Assembly: GCA_016206145.1 (NCBI GenBank)
Contig: JACQSA010000020.1
Location: forward strand, 1-40,301
Source: Candidatus Uhrbacteria bacterium
GTDB lineage: Bacteria > Patescibacteriota > Patescibacteriia > JACQRZ01
Direction: 5' to 3'
DNA: 40,301 bases
Shown here: positions 9,786 through 20,165 of the stretch, piece after piece
Position numbering within the stretch: position 1 is the first letter of the stretch
How the letters are laid out: each line of letters opens with the position of its first letter
Notes under the pieces: generated by a model
What the model saw: only the letters and a program-made list of their open reading frames with translations
What the model was told of the DNA's origin: nothing
Databases searched by the model: none
Program-made: the position numbers and the translations under genes

Positions 9786-10010
9786 TTAGTTTTCCTTTTG
9801 CTTCGAAGAAGCAAGCGCTTTCTTTAATCCCTTTACTTTGGGGACAAGTACAGATCTTCCTTTATAGGTGCCGCATGACGGACAGACACGGTGAGGCAGG
9901 ATCGGTTTCGAGCAGTGTGCGCATTTGACGAACACCTGTTTTTTCAAGGCAAAGTGCGATGCTCTTCGGCGTTTCGATGAACGTGATAATCGTTTTCCGG
10001 GTAAACCCAT
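9786..10010 (-). CDS. rpmF: 50S ribosomal protein L32 (zinc-ribbon type)
   Basis: [25 protein letters not shown]...[10 protein letters not shown]. Confidence 0.93.
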   Translation of the reverse strand: MGLPGKRLSRSSKRRRASHFALKKQVFVKCAHCSKPILPHRVCPSCGTYKGRSVLVPKVKGLKKALASSKQKEN

Positions 10011-10049
10011 AAAGAACTTATAAGAAAATAATAATATCTACGCACAAGA

Positions 10050-10078
10050 AAGATAGCACTGATTCCAAAAAGACTCAA
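10050..10078 (-). promoter_or_regulatory. sigma70-like promoter TTGAGT-N17-TATCTT for rpmF-nusB-rnc
   Basis: On minus strand: -35 at 10078-10073, 17 nt spacer, -10 at 10055-10050, about 40 nt upstream of rpmF. Confidence 0.55.
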
Positions 10079-10151
10079 GGGGTCATCGGTATAAATTGCT
10101 GTGAGTGTCGATCACTGAATATAATCTTCATACGAAAGATCCGCGAACGAT

Positions 10152-12668
10152 CTATATCATGGTCACGGAAGCGACTTTGTCAGCGCTTTCTTTGGATCGC
10201 ATAAGACGCACACCCTGAGTAGCGCGGCCTGTGATAGATACGCTCTTGACGCTGATGCGAATCACCTGGCCTTTTTCAGACATGATAAGCAGATCTCCTT
10301 TTACGCCCTCGGGAAGATTGTTGGGATCTACGATTCTTGCCATCACGATTACGCCTGTTTTTGCTGTAATCTTTGCTGTTTTAATACCGCTCCCTCCTCG
10401 ACCCTGTACTTTGTATGCTTTGAGGGTTGATCGTTTCCCGAATCCCTTCTCCATCACAGTAAGTACATGGGCATCCCTTAAAGAAGAAGAGCCGGTGATA
10501 ATATCCATACCAACCACCACATCATCGCGCTTGAGACGGATCGCACGCACTCCTGCTGCGGTGCGTCCCATTGCGCGTACATCACTTTCTTTAAATCGAA
10601 TCGCCTGACCCTGCGCCGTAACCATAAGAACCTCGTCTTTGCCTGTAGTCGGCTTCACCCATTCAAGCATATCGTCATCTCTTAATGTAATCGCGATAAG
10701 GCCGGATCTGCGCACTGATTTGAAATCTTCAATATCAGTTTTTTTTGTAAGCCCATTCTTCGTGACCGCCATGAGGAACTTGTATTTTGTAAGATCGGCA
10801 AGCGAAAGAATGGCAGTAATCTTTTCATTTGCGGAAAGTTGCAAGAAATTCACAATCGCTTGTCCTTTTGCCGTACGCGATGCAAGTGGGACATCGTATG
10901 CTTTGAGCTGGAACACTCTTCCACGCGTAGTGAAAAAGAGAAGATCATTGTGCGTCATACAACTAAAAAGGTGATCTACTGTATCTTCTTCTTTTGTGGT
11001 GAGGCCTAGTACGCCTTTGCCGCCACGCTCTTGAATGCGGAATGTGTCGGGAGGAAGCCGTTTGATATATCCGTCACGGGTAATGACAACGATGGTTGAT
11101 TCATTTGGAATCAAATCTTCTTGCTGAAATTTATCTACTCCTCCCTTGACGACCTGAGTTCTACGCTCATCGTGATACCTAGTGCGAATTTCTTCAGTTT
11201 CTTCTTTGACTACGCCTAAAATTTTCTTCGGAGATCCAAGCAACGCTTCGAGCTCGCGAATCAATGCACGTTTCTCTTTGAGCTCTTGTTCAATCTTAAG
11301 GCGTTCAAGATTTGCGAGTTGTTGTAGGCGCATTTCGAGGATCGCAATTGCCTGACGCTCAGAGAGTCTAAACTTTTTCATCAAGTTCGCTTTTGCCTCA
11401 TCGCGATCTTTGGACTGCTTGATTGTTTTTATCACAGCATCAATAGCATCAAGAGCCATCTTGAGGCCTTCGAGAATATGTGCACGATCACGAGCTTTTG
11501 CCAAATCATATTCTGCCCGTTTTACCACGACGAACTTACGATGCTTAATAAATTCTTCCAATACGGATTTGAGTGTGAGAGTCCGCGGCTGGATCCCATC
11601 GACAAGCGCAACCATATTGAAATGGAACGTGTCTTGTAGTTGTGTTGATTTAAAAAGTTGGTTGAGAATTTTCTTGGGATACGTGTCTTTTTTAAGCTCT
11701 ATGACAACCCGGATGCCTTCTTTATTGGACTCATCTCGAAGATCTCGAATGCCTTCGATTTTTTTTGTTTGCACGAGCTCTGCAATTTTTTCGAGTACGT
11801 TTGATTTATTGACTTGATAGGGAATCTCTGTGATGAGGATTTGAAACGCGCCGTTTTTTGCCTCAACAATCTCCGTACGTGCGCGTACCACAATACCTCC
11901 ACGACCAGTGGTATATGCCTGCGTGAGAGCTTTGATGTCATACATGATTCCACCAGTGGGAAAATCCGGCCCTTTGACATATTCCATTAAATCGTCCACA
12001 TCAGCTTCCGGATCTTGGATCAAATGGATGATCGCGCCACACAGTTCGCCAAGATTGTGCGGAGGGATATTGGTTGCCATCCCAACCGCGATACCGGAAG
12101 TGCCATTTAAAAGAAGGTTGGGCAGTTTTGCGGGAAGCAGAGTCGGTTCTTTGTGTGTGCCATCATAGTTTGGGACAAAAGGAACAGTTTCTTTATCAAT
12201 GTCGTAGAGGAGCTCCTCGGCAATCTTGGAAAGTTTTGCTTCGGTATACCTGTACGCAGCCGCAGAATCCCCGTCAACCGAACCAAAATTGCCTTGTCCG
12301 TGAACAAGGGGGCTGCGCATGGAAAAATCTTGTGCCATACGCACTAATGCGTCGTACACAGAAATGTCGCCGTGAGGATGATATTTTCCAAGACATTCGC
12401 CAATGATCGTTGCGGATTTGCGAAATTTCGCGCTTGCCTTTAAACCCATGTCCCACATTGCATACAAAATGCGGCGGTGTACCGGCTTGAGCCCATCGCG
12501 CACATCCGGTAACGCGCGGGAAATAATAACCGACATCGCGTAGTCGAGATACGACTCTTGCATTTCGTCAACAATGTTTCTTGGTATTACGTGCGCTGCC
12601 ACGACCTCCACCGATGGTACAGATGGTGCGCTCGTATGTTTTGATTGCAATCTATGCTTTTTTTTCAT
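10152..12668 (-). CDS. gyrA: DNA gyrase subunit A
   Basis: 838 aa; [26 protein letters not shown], GyrA-box-like QERGGKG, C-terminal beta-pinwheel repeats. Confidence 0.95.
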   Translation of the reverse strand: MKKKHRLQSKHTSAPSVPSVEVVAAHVIPRNIVDEMQESYLDYAMSVIISRALPDVRDGLKPVHRRILYAMWDMGLKASAKFRKSATIIGECLGKYHPHGDISVYDALVRMAQDFSMRSPLVHGQGNFGSVDGDSAAAYRYTEAKLSKIAEELLYDIDKETVPFVPNYDGTHKEPTLLPAKLPNLLLNGTSGIAVGMATNIPPHNLGELCGAIIHLIQDPEADVDDLMEYVKGPDFPTGGIMYDIKALTQAYTTGRGGIVVRARTEIVEAKNGAFQILITEIPYQVNKSNVLEKIAELVQTKKIEGIRDLRDESNKEGIRVVIELKKDTYPKKILNQLFKSTQLQDTFHFNMVALVDGIQPRTLTLKSVLEEFIKHRKFVVVKRAEYDLAKARDRAHILEGLKMALDAIDAVIKTIKQSKDRDEAKANLMKKFRLSERQAIAILEMRLQQLANLERLKIEQELKEKRALIRELEALLGSPKKILGVVKEETEEIRTRYHDERRTQVVKGGVDKFQQEDLIPNESTIVVITRDGYIKRLPPDTFRIQERGGKGVLGLTTKEEDTVDHLFSCMTHNDLLFFTTRGRVFQLKAYDVPLASRTAKGQAIVNFLQLSANEKITAILSLADLTKYKFLMAVTKNGLTKKTDIEDFKSVRRSGLIAITLRDDDMLEWVKPTTGKDEVLMVTAQGQAIRFKESDVRAMGRTAAGVRAIRLKRDDVVVGMDIITGSSSLRDAHVLTVMEKGFGKRSTLKAYKVQGRGGSGIKTAKITAKTGVIVMARIVDPNNLPEGVKGDLLIMSEKGQVIRISVKSVSITGRATQGVRLMRSKESADKVASVTMI

Positions 12669-12677
12669 ATCGAATAG

Positions 12678-12998
12678 TTATTGCGTGCTTGTTGCTGAAG
12701 AAGAAGCGTTTTGTAATAGTTGATCTTTCAAGCTTGCAGTGAATTCAGACAGAGGCGGCTGAATTGAGTGAGTACTGCTCCCAAGTCCTGATATTTCATT
12801 GATGATCACATTGATTTCTTGCCTTCCTTGCGTTTCCCATACTTTTTTTGCTTCTTCGCTTGTAGTCTTTGTCTGTTCAGAAAGAGATCCAAACATGTCT
12901 TTCATTCTTTTGAATGTAATCGGTAGCCAGGTAATCACCACAACAGAAAAACAAATACCGACAATAACCCAAAAAGTCAAAGGATTCTTTTCTTTCAT
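12678..12998 (-). CDS. hypothetical single-TM protein
   Basis: 106 aa, N-terminal hydrophobic helix. Confidence 0.5.
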   Translation of the reverse strand: MKEKNPLTFWVIVGICFSVVVITWLPITFKRMKDMFGSLSEQTKTTSEEAKKVWETQGRQEINVIINEISGLGSSTHSIQPPLSEFTASLKDQLLQNASSSATSTQ

Positions 12999-13624
12999 GC
13001 GGGTTGCAATACTACGAGCTGCATTTCACCTGCAGGCAAATCTTTTTTGAGAATCTTGTATTTATCTTGCGCCTCGGGTGGCTTTATTCCAAGAGCTTTA
13101 AAAAATGGATCAGCGGGTTCATGCACGGTTCTAAGTCCAGTAAGGCGATACTGCATTGGGATCACAATACGCGGCTCAATCTCACTGACGATTTCATTTG
13201 CTTTTTTTGCATCCAATACATTCCCCCCGCCAATGGGAAGCACAAGAATATCAACACGACCGATATTATCAAGCTCGGATTCTGTAAGTTCGCGATTGAG
13301 CGACCCGCAATGGAGGATTGTCATTTCGTCCACGCGGATCACAAAGATCCTGCTTGATAAAGAAAGAGGAATGCCGTGGATAAGAGCTCCGCGTACTTCA
13401 TATTCTCCTGCCTCTTGAATAATGAATGGCTCTTTGCCTTCCCCTTTTTTTACCGTTTCGAGAGCATTATGTTCTTTTGTATCTGTGCTTACCAAGACAA
13501 CATCTGCCGACAAACGAGGGAGTTTCCAGCCGATACTTGCATCAAAAGGATCTATAAGGATTGCTACATCAGTACTGTTTCCTTGGATCCGAAAACACGC
13601 GTGTCCGTACCATTGAATGACCAT
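12995..13624 (-). CDS. MBL-fold (UlaG/DUF-type) metal-dependent hydrolase-like protein
   Basis: Start reassigned to internal ATG at 13624 (MVIQWYGHACFRI); STDTKEHNA, GEYEVRG, HCGSL, DILVLPIGGG. Confidence 0.8.
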   Translation of the reverse strand: MVIQWYGHACFRIQGNSTDVAILIDPFDASIGWKLPRLSADVVLVSTDTKEHNALETVKKGEGKEPFIIQEAGEYEVRGALIHGIPLSLSSRIFVIRVDEMTILHCGSLNRELTESELDNIGRVDILVLPIGGGNVLDAKKANEIVSEIEPRIVIPMQYRLTGLRTVHEPADPFFKALGIKPPEAQDKYKILKKDLPAGEMQLVVLQPA

Positions 13625-13823
13625 AAAATCTATAATTGAATGGATAAATTTTACCATGCCCGAAGGAGAAGTACAAGGGGAAAATGGAGGAAAAATACAT
13701 AAAAAATAGGAGCGTGCGTACGCCTCACCAATGGCAATAAATTTTACAGGCATCTTTAACTTCATGATTCAATGAAGGTATGGCTATAGACAACGTAGTA
13801 TTTATCATGATAATTTCTAGCAT

Positions 13824-15128
13824 ATGAACATCACAATCATTGGAAGCGGGTATGTGGGCCTTACGGCAGGTGTAGGATTTTCTCATTTTGGACACTCTGT
13901 CACCTGTACGGATATCGATGCGGCAAAAATAGAAAAACTCTCGCAGGGTGTCTGTCCGATCTACGAAATCGGCTTGGAAGACCTCCTGAAAGAAAACCTC
14001 CAAAAAGGCACGATCACATTCACAACAAACACAATCGAAGCTGTCAAAAATGCAGAGGCTGTGTTCTTTGCAGTGAATACGCCCCAAGGAGAATACGGCA
14101 AGGCAAATCTTACCTATCTACTCAATGCGGTAAGGACAGTATCGCCCGCCTGCAAGCCCGGCACATTGTTTATCAACAAATCAACAGCGCCGGTCGGAAC
14201 TATTGAAAAAATTCGAGAAGTGATCCGAGAGGCGAGAGGCGATGATGCTTTTTTTGTAGCTTCAAATCCGGAATTTTTAAAAGAGGGGACTGCAGTCGCG
14301 GACTTTCTCAAACCAGATCGGATTGTTGTGGGTGTCAATCATCCCAACGCAGAGGAAAGACTTCACGCTCTCTACCGCCCCTTGATCGAAGATGGAATTC
14401 CATTTATCGCTACGAACATCCCAACTGCTGAACTCATCAAATATGCAAGCAACTCCATGCTTGCCCTTCGCATTTCTTTCATTAATGAAATTGCTGATTT
14501 TTGTGAACTTGTAGGGGCAGACGTGAATGAAGTAGCGTATGCAATCGGACTCGACCAAAGGATCGGTCCGCATTTCTTGCGTGCGGGTATTGGATATGGC
14601 GGAAGCTGTTTTGGCAAAGACGTAAAGGCTCTCGCACTGAGCGGAGAGGAACACGGGTATGAATTTAGAATCATCAAAGCGCTTGCAACAGTAAATGATC
14701 TGCGATACCGTATTGTGATTCAAAAACTCACCACCCACCTGGGGCAATTGAAAGGAAAAGTAATTGCTGTTCTTGGACTTGCATTCAAGCCCATGACTGA
14801 TGACGTGCGCGACGCCCCGTCTTTGCGCATTATCTCAGAGCTCCTTGATCAAGGCGCAGTGATCCGAGCGTATGATCCTGTTGCAATTGAATCCTTTAAA
14901 AAACTTTCGAGCCGCGCACACGAGATCGTATTTACTTCTACGATCAATGAAGCGTTTCAAAAAGCAGACGCACTGCTTCTATTGACTGCGTGGGATGAAT
15001 TTAAAAACATGGATCTCTTTGAAGTAAAAAAAACAATGGGTGGAACGCTCATTGTCGATGGAATGAATATACTTGACCCTCACGCGGCAAAAAACGCAGG
15101 CTTCACATATGAAGGTATCGGGAGATAG
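13824..15128 (+). CDS. UDP-glucose/GDP-mannose 6-dehydrogenase family
   Basis: MNITIIGSGYVGLTAGVGFSHFGHSVTCTDID; GIGYGGSCFGKDV active-site Cys. Confidence 0.94.
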   Translation: MNITIIGSGYVGLTAGVGFSHFGHSVTCTDIDAAKIEKLSQGVCPIYEIGLEDLLKENLQKGTITFTTNTIEAVKNAEAVFFAVNTPQGEYGKANLTYLLNAVRTVSPACKPGTLFINKSTAPVGTIEKIREVIREARGDDAFFVASNPEFLKEGTAVADFLKPDRIVVGVNHPNAEERLHALYRPLIEDGIPFIATNIPTAELIKYASNSMLALRISFINEIADFCELVGADVNEVAYAIGLDQRIGPHFLRAGIGYGGSCFGKDVKALALSGEEHGYEFRIIKALATVNDLRYRIVIQKLTTHLGQLKGKVIAVLGLAFKPMTDDVRDAPSLRIISELLDQGAVIRAYDPVAIESFKKLSSRAHEIVFTSTINEAFQKADALLLLTAWDEFKNMDLFEVKKTMGGTLIVDGMNILDPHAAKNAGFTYEGIGR

Positions 15129-16017
15129 CATTCACAAGTACCTGTCCTGCGGATATCACGTGAATACCGGGAAGCGCAGCGACTGATTGTGAAAGAGGGA
15201 TAGTGTCAGAGACAAAAATATGAGAAAAACCCAGAGCGCGTATACGATCTGCGGCGTCTCCTGAAAAAATCGGGTGCGTGATGCAAAGGGAAATATCCTG
15301 AAACCCTCGTTGCCGAAGAACCCGTACGGATTCCTGAATCGTACCGCCCGTATCAAGCATATCGTCGAGAAGCACTGCGCTTCCATTATGATCAGCTCCA
15401 TGAAATGCGCGGTACTGCACTTTGCCAGTATGCGGATCGCGTTCTTTTTCTATCCACACACACTTCTTATCTTCTTGCAGCAATGAGGCAAATGTATCTG
15501 AATGATCCTTTGCGCCTTTGTCGGGAGCCACAACTGTCACGTCTTGCGGTATATTCGGCTCTTTCTTAAATACAGACGCGAGCTCTTCGACAAAAGAGAT
15601 GCTTGCCAAAGGAATCGGGCTTGCGTCTTGTATACGCTTGCTATGAAGGTCTATTGAAATGATCTGGCGTGCGCCACTGCTCGCAAAAAGCTGAGCAAGT
15701 AATGCGCCGGAAAACGGTTCGCCTTCCAGGCGTTGGCGATCTTGGCGGGAATATGCAAAATATGGCAGGACAAGTATAATATGTTCTGCTCCATTTTGTT
15801 TGGCAGTATGAACTAAAAGCAAGGTCCTCCAAAGATTGTCTGCACTGCCCCACGTACGTCCGACAATCACAACTTTTTTTTCAACCCTCAAAAGACGGAC
15901 ATAAAACTCACCGCTTGGAAACGTCTTCCACACTGCCGACTCGGAAAGATCGGTGGATACATGATCTCGAATGTATTGTTCGCACGATGTGGGGTCGGGA
16001 AGTGTGTAGACGATCAT
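15103..16017 (-). CDS. prs: ribose-phosphate pyrophosphokinase
   Basis: DRQRLEGEPFSGALLAQLF, VVAPDKGAKDHS, LLDDMLDTGGTIQE (PRPP loop). Confidence 0.92.
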   Translation of the reverse strand: MIVYTLPDPTSCEQYIRDHVSTDLSESAVWKTFPSGEFYVRLLRVEKKVVIVGRTWGSADNLWRTLLLVHTAKQNGAEHIILVLPYFAYSRQDRQRLEGEPFSGALLAQLFASSGARQIISIDLHSKRIQDASPIPLASISFVEELASVFKKEPNIPQDVTVVAPDKGAKDHSDTFASLLQEDKKCVWIEKERDPHTGKVQYRAFHGADHNGSAVLLDDMLDTGGTIQESVRVLRQRGFQDISLCITHPIFSGDAADRIRALGFSHIFVSDTIPLSQSVAALPGIHVISAGQVLVNAISRYLHM

Positions 16018-16039
16018 GAACGTAAGCGAGAGGATTAGA

Positions 16040-16684
16040 CTACAAGGTGTAGAATAGAGGGTTGAGAAGTGTTATTACTTCATTGTCTTCTACTTGACCG
16101 AATTCTTCATAGAGCTGGCCGACTGCATAAAACGTATCTGGAATCTCAAGTACTACAACCTCATGTACACTACTCTCTTTTTTTAGCATATCAATAGTAT
16201 CGGCGGGTCCTCCCGGAACTGCAACAATAATAGTTTCTGCTCCCAATGTCTTCACACTTTTAATTGCCGCGCGCATTGTCAGTCCTGTTGCAATCCCGTC
16301 ATCAACGAGAAGGATGATTTTCCCGCGCCAGTCACGCTCTTTCATACCTTTGCGATACACTGAGAGTCGCCGTTTTGCTTCGCGATATGCTTTTTCAATA
16401 TTTTGCGTAAGCAATTTTTTGTCCGTATGTGCATACTCATCTTCGTTCCAGATTGTGTCGCCAGTTTCGGTAATGGCTCCGATCGCATACTCTTCATTGC
16501 CGGGATATCCGATCTTGCGAGGTACGACAATATCAAGCGGCAATCCAAGAGCGTCTGCAATCACGCGCCCTACCACTATACCGCCGCGAGGCAATGCAAC
16601 AACAACAGTATCGTGTGTGTCTTTATATTGTATGAGGGCTTCTGCAAGTTCTTTTGCACCGGCCGCGCGAGATCGAAAAGTCAT
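16040..16684 (-). CDS. phosphoribosyltransferase-domain protein
   Basis: VVALPRGGIVVGRVIADALG, ILLVDDGIATGLTMRAAIKS. Confidence 0.88.
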   Translation of the reverse strand: MTFRSRAAGAKELAEALIQYKDTHDTVVVALPRGGIVVGRVIADALGLPLDIVVPRKIGYPGNEEYAIGAITETGDTIWNEDEYAHTDKKLLTQNIEKAYREAKRRLSVYRKGMKERDWRGKIILLVDDGIATGLTMRAAIKSVKTLGAETIIVAVPGGPADTIDMLKKESSVHEVVVLEIPDTFYAVGQLYEEFGQVEDNEVITLLNPLFYTL

Positions 16685-17889
16685 AACACGCGATCCAAAA
16701 TCGCAACGGCCGCGTCTGCAAGTTCTTTTGTAAAAATAAGAGAAGGGGTCATAAATAATGTATTATCGGCAACTTCCAAGAGAAGCCCACGACGCGCGCA
16801 GGCATTTTGAAGAAACAATGCTTTGACGATATGTGGTGCATTATTTTTTTTATTTTTTACAATCTCAATTCCCAATACCAAACCAACGCCTCGTATGTCG
16901 CCTACATTCTTACGATCTTTAAACTTCTGCAACTTTTCCAAAAAATACGCCCCGACATATTTTGCATTTTCCCACACACGATCCCGAACAATGATTTCCA
17001 CATTTGCACGCGCTGCAGCCAAATCCAAAGGAACCCATCCAAACGTCACATACGACGGCATACGAAATGTTCTCAAATAAATGGATTGAGTGATAAGGGT
17101 CGCTGCCAATGTGCTATACCCGCCAGTGATTGCTTTTCCAAGACAGAGAATATCCGGTTTCACACCCCATAATTGGCTTGCAAATAATGTCCCGCAATGA
17201 CCAAATCCTGTTGCTACCTCGTCCATGATAAAAAGGATGTTATTTTTTCTGCAAATGCGCTCGATTGTCGGATAGAAAGAAGGAGAAGGCACAATTGCGC
17301 CTGCATTGGTCCACACAGGTTCACTCAAAAATGCGGCTATGGTTTTTTTGGTAGCAACAAGTTTTTCAAATTCAGTGATGACAACGCTTTCCGATGGCCC
17401 ACGAAGCGGATGAGGAAGCGGAAGTTTTAAAAACCCAGAAGGGCAAGGATCAATGCCGCTTCCTTTACGCAAGCATGCTTCTCCTACAGCGGCTGCTCCA
17501 TACGTATGGCCATGATACACGCCATCAATGGATACAATATCCTGTTTCCCTGTTGCTGCACGCGCGCACTTTATGGCAAACTCCACTGCTTCTGATCCAG
17601 AAGTACACCGAATCGCGCGCGCAAGTTTCGGATTCGGTGAAATTGTAATCAATAATTTTGCAAATTCTTCCCACCCTCTAAATTGCAAAAAGGCCGGCAC
17701 ATATCTTCCAAATTCAGCTTCTGCGATAATTGCTTTTTTTATTTCTTCATTACCCCACCCCACCGAACCGACACACCAACCGGCAATGCAATCAAGATAT
17801 TCTTTGCCACGCTCGTCATATAAAAAACATCCCTTTCCATGATCAATGGGAATACGACGGGAAAAGTAACTTGCAAGTTTGTGCGGCAT
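16681..17889 (-). CDS. class III PLP-dependent aminotransferase
   Basis: 402 aa; CTSGSEAVEFAIKCARAATGKQDIVSIDGVYHGHT, ILFIMDEVATGFGHCG, CLGKAITGGYS. Confidence 0.92.
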   Translation of the reverse strand: MPHKLASYFSRRIPIDHGKGCFLYDERGKEYLDCIAGWCVGSVGWGNEEIKKAIIAEAEFGRYVPAFLQFRGWEEFAKLLITISPNPKLARAIRCTSGSEAVEFAIKCARAATGKQDIVSIDGVYHGHTYGAAAVGEACLRKGSGIDPCPSGFLKLPLPHPLRGPSESVVITEFEKLVATKKTIAAFLSEPVWTNAGAIVPSPSFYPTIERICRKNNILFIMDEVATGFGHCGTLFASQLWGVKPDILCLGKAITGGYSTLAATLITQSIYLRTFRMPSYVTFGWVPLDLAAARANVEIIVRDRVWENAKYVGAYFLEKLQKFKDRKNVGDIRGVGLVLGIEIVKNKKNNAPHIVKALFLQNACARRGLLLEVADNTLFMTPSLIFTKELADAAVAILDRVL

Positions 17890-17920
17890 ACGTTGGATCT
17901 TACACTTAAAGAAATCTCCA

Positions 17921-19996
17921 CTATAAAATCTCTTTCAGCTTATCCTTATACTTTGAATACAAAAAAGATGTCCCAAGTAATATGCCTCCGAGGAGCATAA
18001 AAGAAATGGTCCGATAGAGCGTGCTGAACTCTCGAGTGTCGTAAAGAAACACTTTAAAAATGGTAAATCCGAGAAGCACAATGCCCTGATATCTCAACTG
18101 TCGCCGTCCTTGATAAAACCCAACCAACAAAAGAAATAATCCGAGCGCACCCCAACCAAAAGAAATCCAATAGTTTTTGAGCTCCAATAGAATAAGAAGC
18201 ACGCTGGCAACTGTACCAAGTATGCTATAGATCTCAATTAAAGAATTAGTATCTTTCTCTGTCCCTTTTCCTCTCTGTGCGTAGAGATAGCTGCTCGCGC
18301 AATAGAATAATGCGATACCTGAGGCAAACGCAAACACTCTCCAATTCATTCCAAGCAGGTATGCGCCAGATGTCACTATGAAGCCATCAAAAAAAATAAC
18401 TTTTGCCGCCACGATAAAACTCAGGGTAATTCCTTGATATTTAGATTCGCGAAACGGTGTATTGAGGAATAGGCAAAGTAAGATAAAAGCACACAACGAC
18501 CACAAGGCCGTGATCAGATGCGGATACTCTATGAATTCAAGAAATATTGTAACGCAAAGTAGGAATGAAGCTGAAACCGAATATACCAACGGAGCGTGTG
18601 ATATGCCATATCCGCTGATTTTTTTGTTCTTCCATGCGACGAAGGAGATGATAGCAAAACAGATTGTTGTAAAAAGAAAAGAAAAAAACCTTGTACTATC
18701 CATGAAGGCATCAAAATGCAATGGGTGAAGTTCCCACGCGTCATAAAAGATAGTTTTAAGTAAGGTGATGCCACCAACAAAGTAAGAGGAATAGAGATAG
18801 GCGTGATAGCGAAATCGAATGCCAAGCATCGTGAAAAGTAAGGTCAATAAAGACCATGCGGGCGTTATCCATGGCTGATCAAATTGCAATGGAATTGCAA
18901 TCGTTAAAAATAATATTCCTGCGTACAGGCTCGTATCCATGACAGCTCGCCGATGATACACGCGTGAGATATAACTGAGAAAAAAATAAAAAACAGCTAA
19001 GGAAACACTAAACAGCGCATCGGCGGCAGGAACATGAATTCGTATCAGATAGAATCCGAAAGCAAAAAAGCAAACCGCATTGATAACAGTTATGATGCTG
19101 TTTGTAATCTCAATAGTAGAGGAGTCATTCTTTTCTTTTGATGCAAGGAGGAGTGTCTGAATAGTGTGCGCTAAAAAATAGAGCGAGAGGAATGAAAGTG
19201 CAATCCAAAAATTCTCTGCCCCATGATTTGTTTGCCACATGCCATAGAGAATGTAAGTACCTATCAACCCGCCCATACCAATCAATGGCCATTTCTTATA
19301 CGCAACAACGAAAATAAGGGCGGATACCAAAATAAGACTGTATAGAAGCGTTGCAATTTGAAAATCTCCACCGAGTAATGCCGTAATAAAACCTAGTAAA
19401 AACGCTTCCGCCGCAATGATTTGTGAATTGTCTCGCAAAGAAAAAAATACTGTTGCTGCTGCAACAATGCCGAGTAAGGCAAGGTCTGTGCCTTGCGATA
19501 TTCCGATCGCATTGCGGTACGCAACAAAATGATACGCCGCATATACTATAAAATATATAATCGCTAATCCGCCACCGGTAAGTCCCCTTCCCCATCGTAG
19601 ATATTTTTCCTTGCGGGCGGCGTATTCTCCACCGATAATCAGTAACACACCAAACACTCCTCCGATGAGAATTCTTGCAAGATAGCTGATAAGATTATTG
19701 TCAATTGCGTATTTTATAAAAAAACCCACACCAATAACCAACGCCGCAATCCCGATCCAACTAAACCACTTGATTCCAATATTTTCTTCAAAATTTGATG
19801 CTTTCTTTTCAGTGCTAATGCTAAGCGCTGGTTGGATTGAAGGAGAGCTTGTCGTCGGAACAGTCGCTACTATTGGAATGGGTGTAATGATTGATTCTTT
19901 CTTGAGTATGTTATTTTTTTCAAGCAAAGAAAGGATACGCTCGTTTTGCTTTTTTAGGTCATCAATCTGTTGCTGAAGCGACTTTAGAGTGGACAT
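17921..19996 (-). CDS. DUF2339-like multi-TM membrane protein
   Basis: 691 aa, many TM helices, N-terminal coiled coil, EENIGIKWFSWIGIAALVIGVGFFIKYAIDN. Confidence 0.8.
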   Translation of the reverse strand: MSTLKSLQQQIDDLKKQNERILSLLEKNNILKKESIITPIPIVATVPTTSSPSIQPALSISTEKKASNFEENIGIKWFSWIGIAALVIGVGFFIKYAIDNNLISYLARILIGGVFGVLLIIGGEYAARKEKYLRWGRGLTGGGLAIIYFIVYAAYHFVAYRNAIGISQGTDLALLGIVAAATVFFSLRDNSQIIAAEAFLLGFITALLGGDFQIATLLYSLILVSALIFVVAYKKWPLIGMGGLIGTYILYGMWQTNHGAENFWIALSFLSLYFLAHTIQTLLLASKEKNDSSTIEITNSIITVINAVCFFAFGFYLIRIHVPAADALFSVSLAVFYFFLSYISRVYHRRAVMDTSLYAGILFLTIAIPLQFDQPWITPAWSLLTLLFTMLGIRFRYHAYLYSSYFVGGITLLKTIFYDAWELHPLHFDAFMDSTRFFSFLFTTICFAIISFVAWKNKKISGYGISHAPLVYSVSASFLLCVTIFLEFIEYPHLITALWSLCAFILLCLFLNTPFRESKYQGITLSFIVAAKVIFFDGFIVTSGAYLLGMNWRVFAFASGIALFYCASSYLYAQRGKGTEKDTNSLIEIYSILGTVASVLLILLELKNYWISFGWGALGLFLLLVGFYQGRRQLRYQGIVLLGFTIFKVFLYDTREFSTLYRTISFMLLGGILLGTSFLYSKYKDKLKEIL

Positions 19997-20126
19997 ACTA
20001 TTTCAGTTGATAATAATGAGTAAACCTTATCAATTACAGTATAGCATATTTTCATTACATGGATCCGCTTTTGATTTTATCCGAAGGTAGCCTACATTCT
20101 ATCCACAGAGTAATCCTTGACCCTCC

Positions 20127-20140
20127 ATATCGTATGATAT
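20127..20140. promoter_or_regulatory. operator-like dyad ATATCGTATGATAT with overlapping TATGAT repeats
   Basis: 12/14 dyad symmetry; TATGAT at 20133-20138 and 20143-20148; TTGACC at 20117-20122; upstream of the RHH-nucleotidyltransferase. Confidence 0.45.
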
Positions 20141-20165
20141 AGTATGATGAATAGAAAAGTTACCT

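Noticed and set aside
13625-13765. N-terminal extension of the MBL-fold ORF
   Set aside because: Fold-typical sequence starts at MVIQWYGHACFRI (ATG 13624); the upstream 47 residues look like non-coding read-through.
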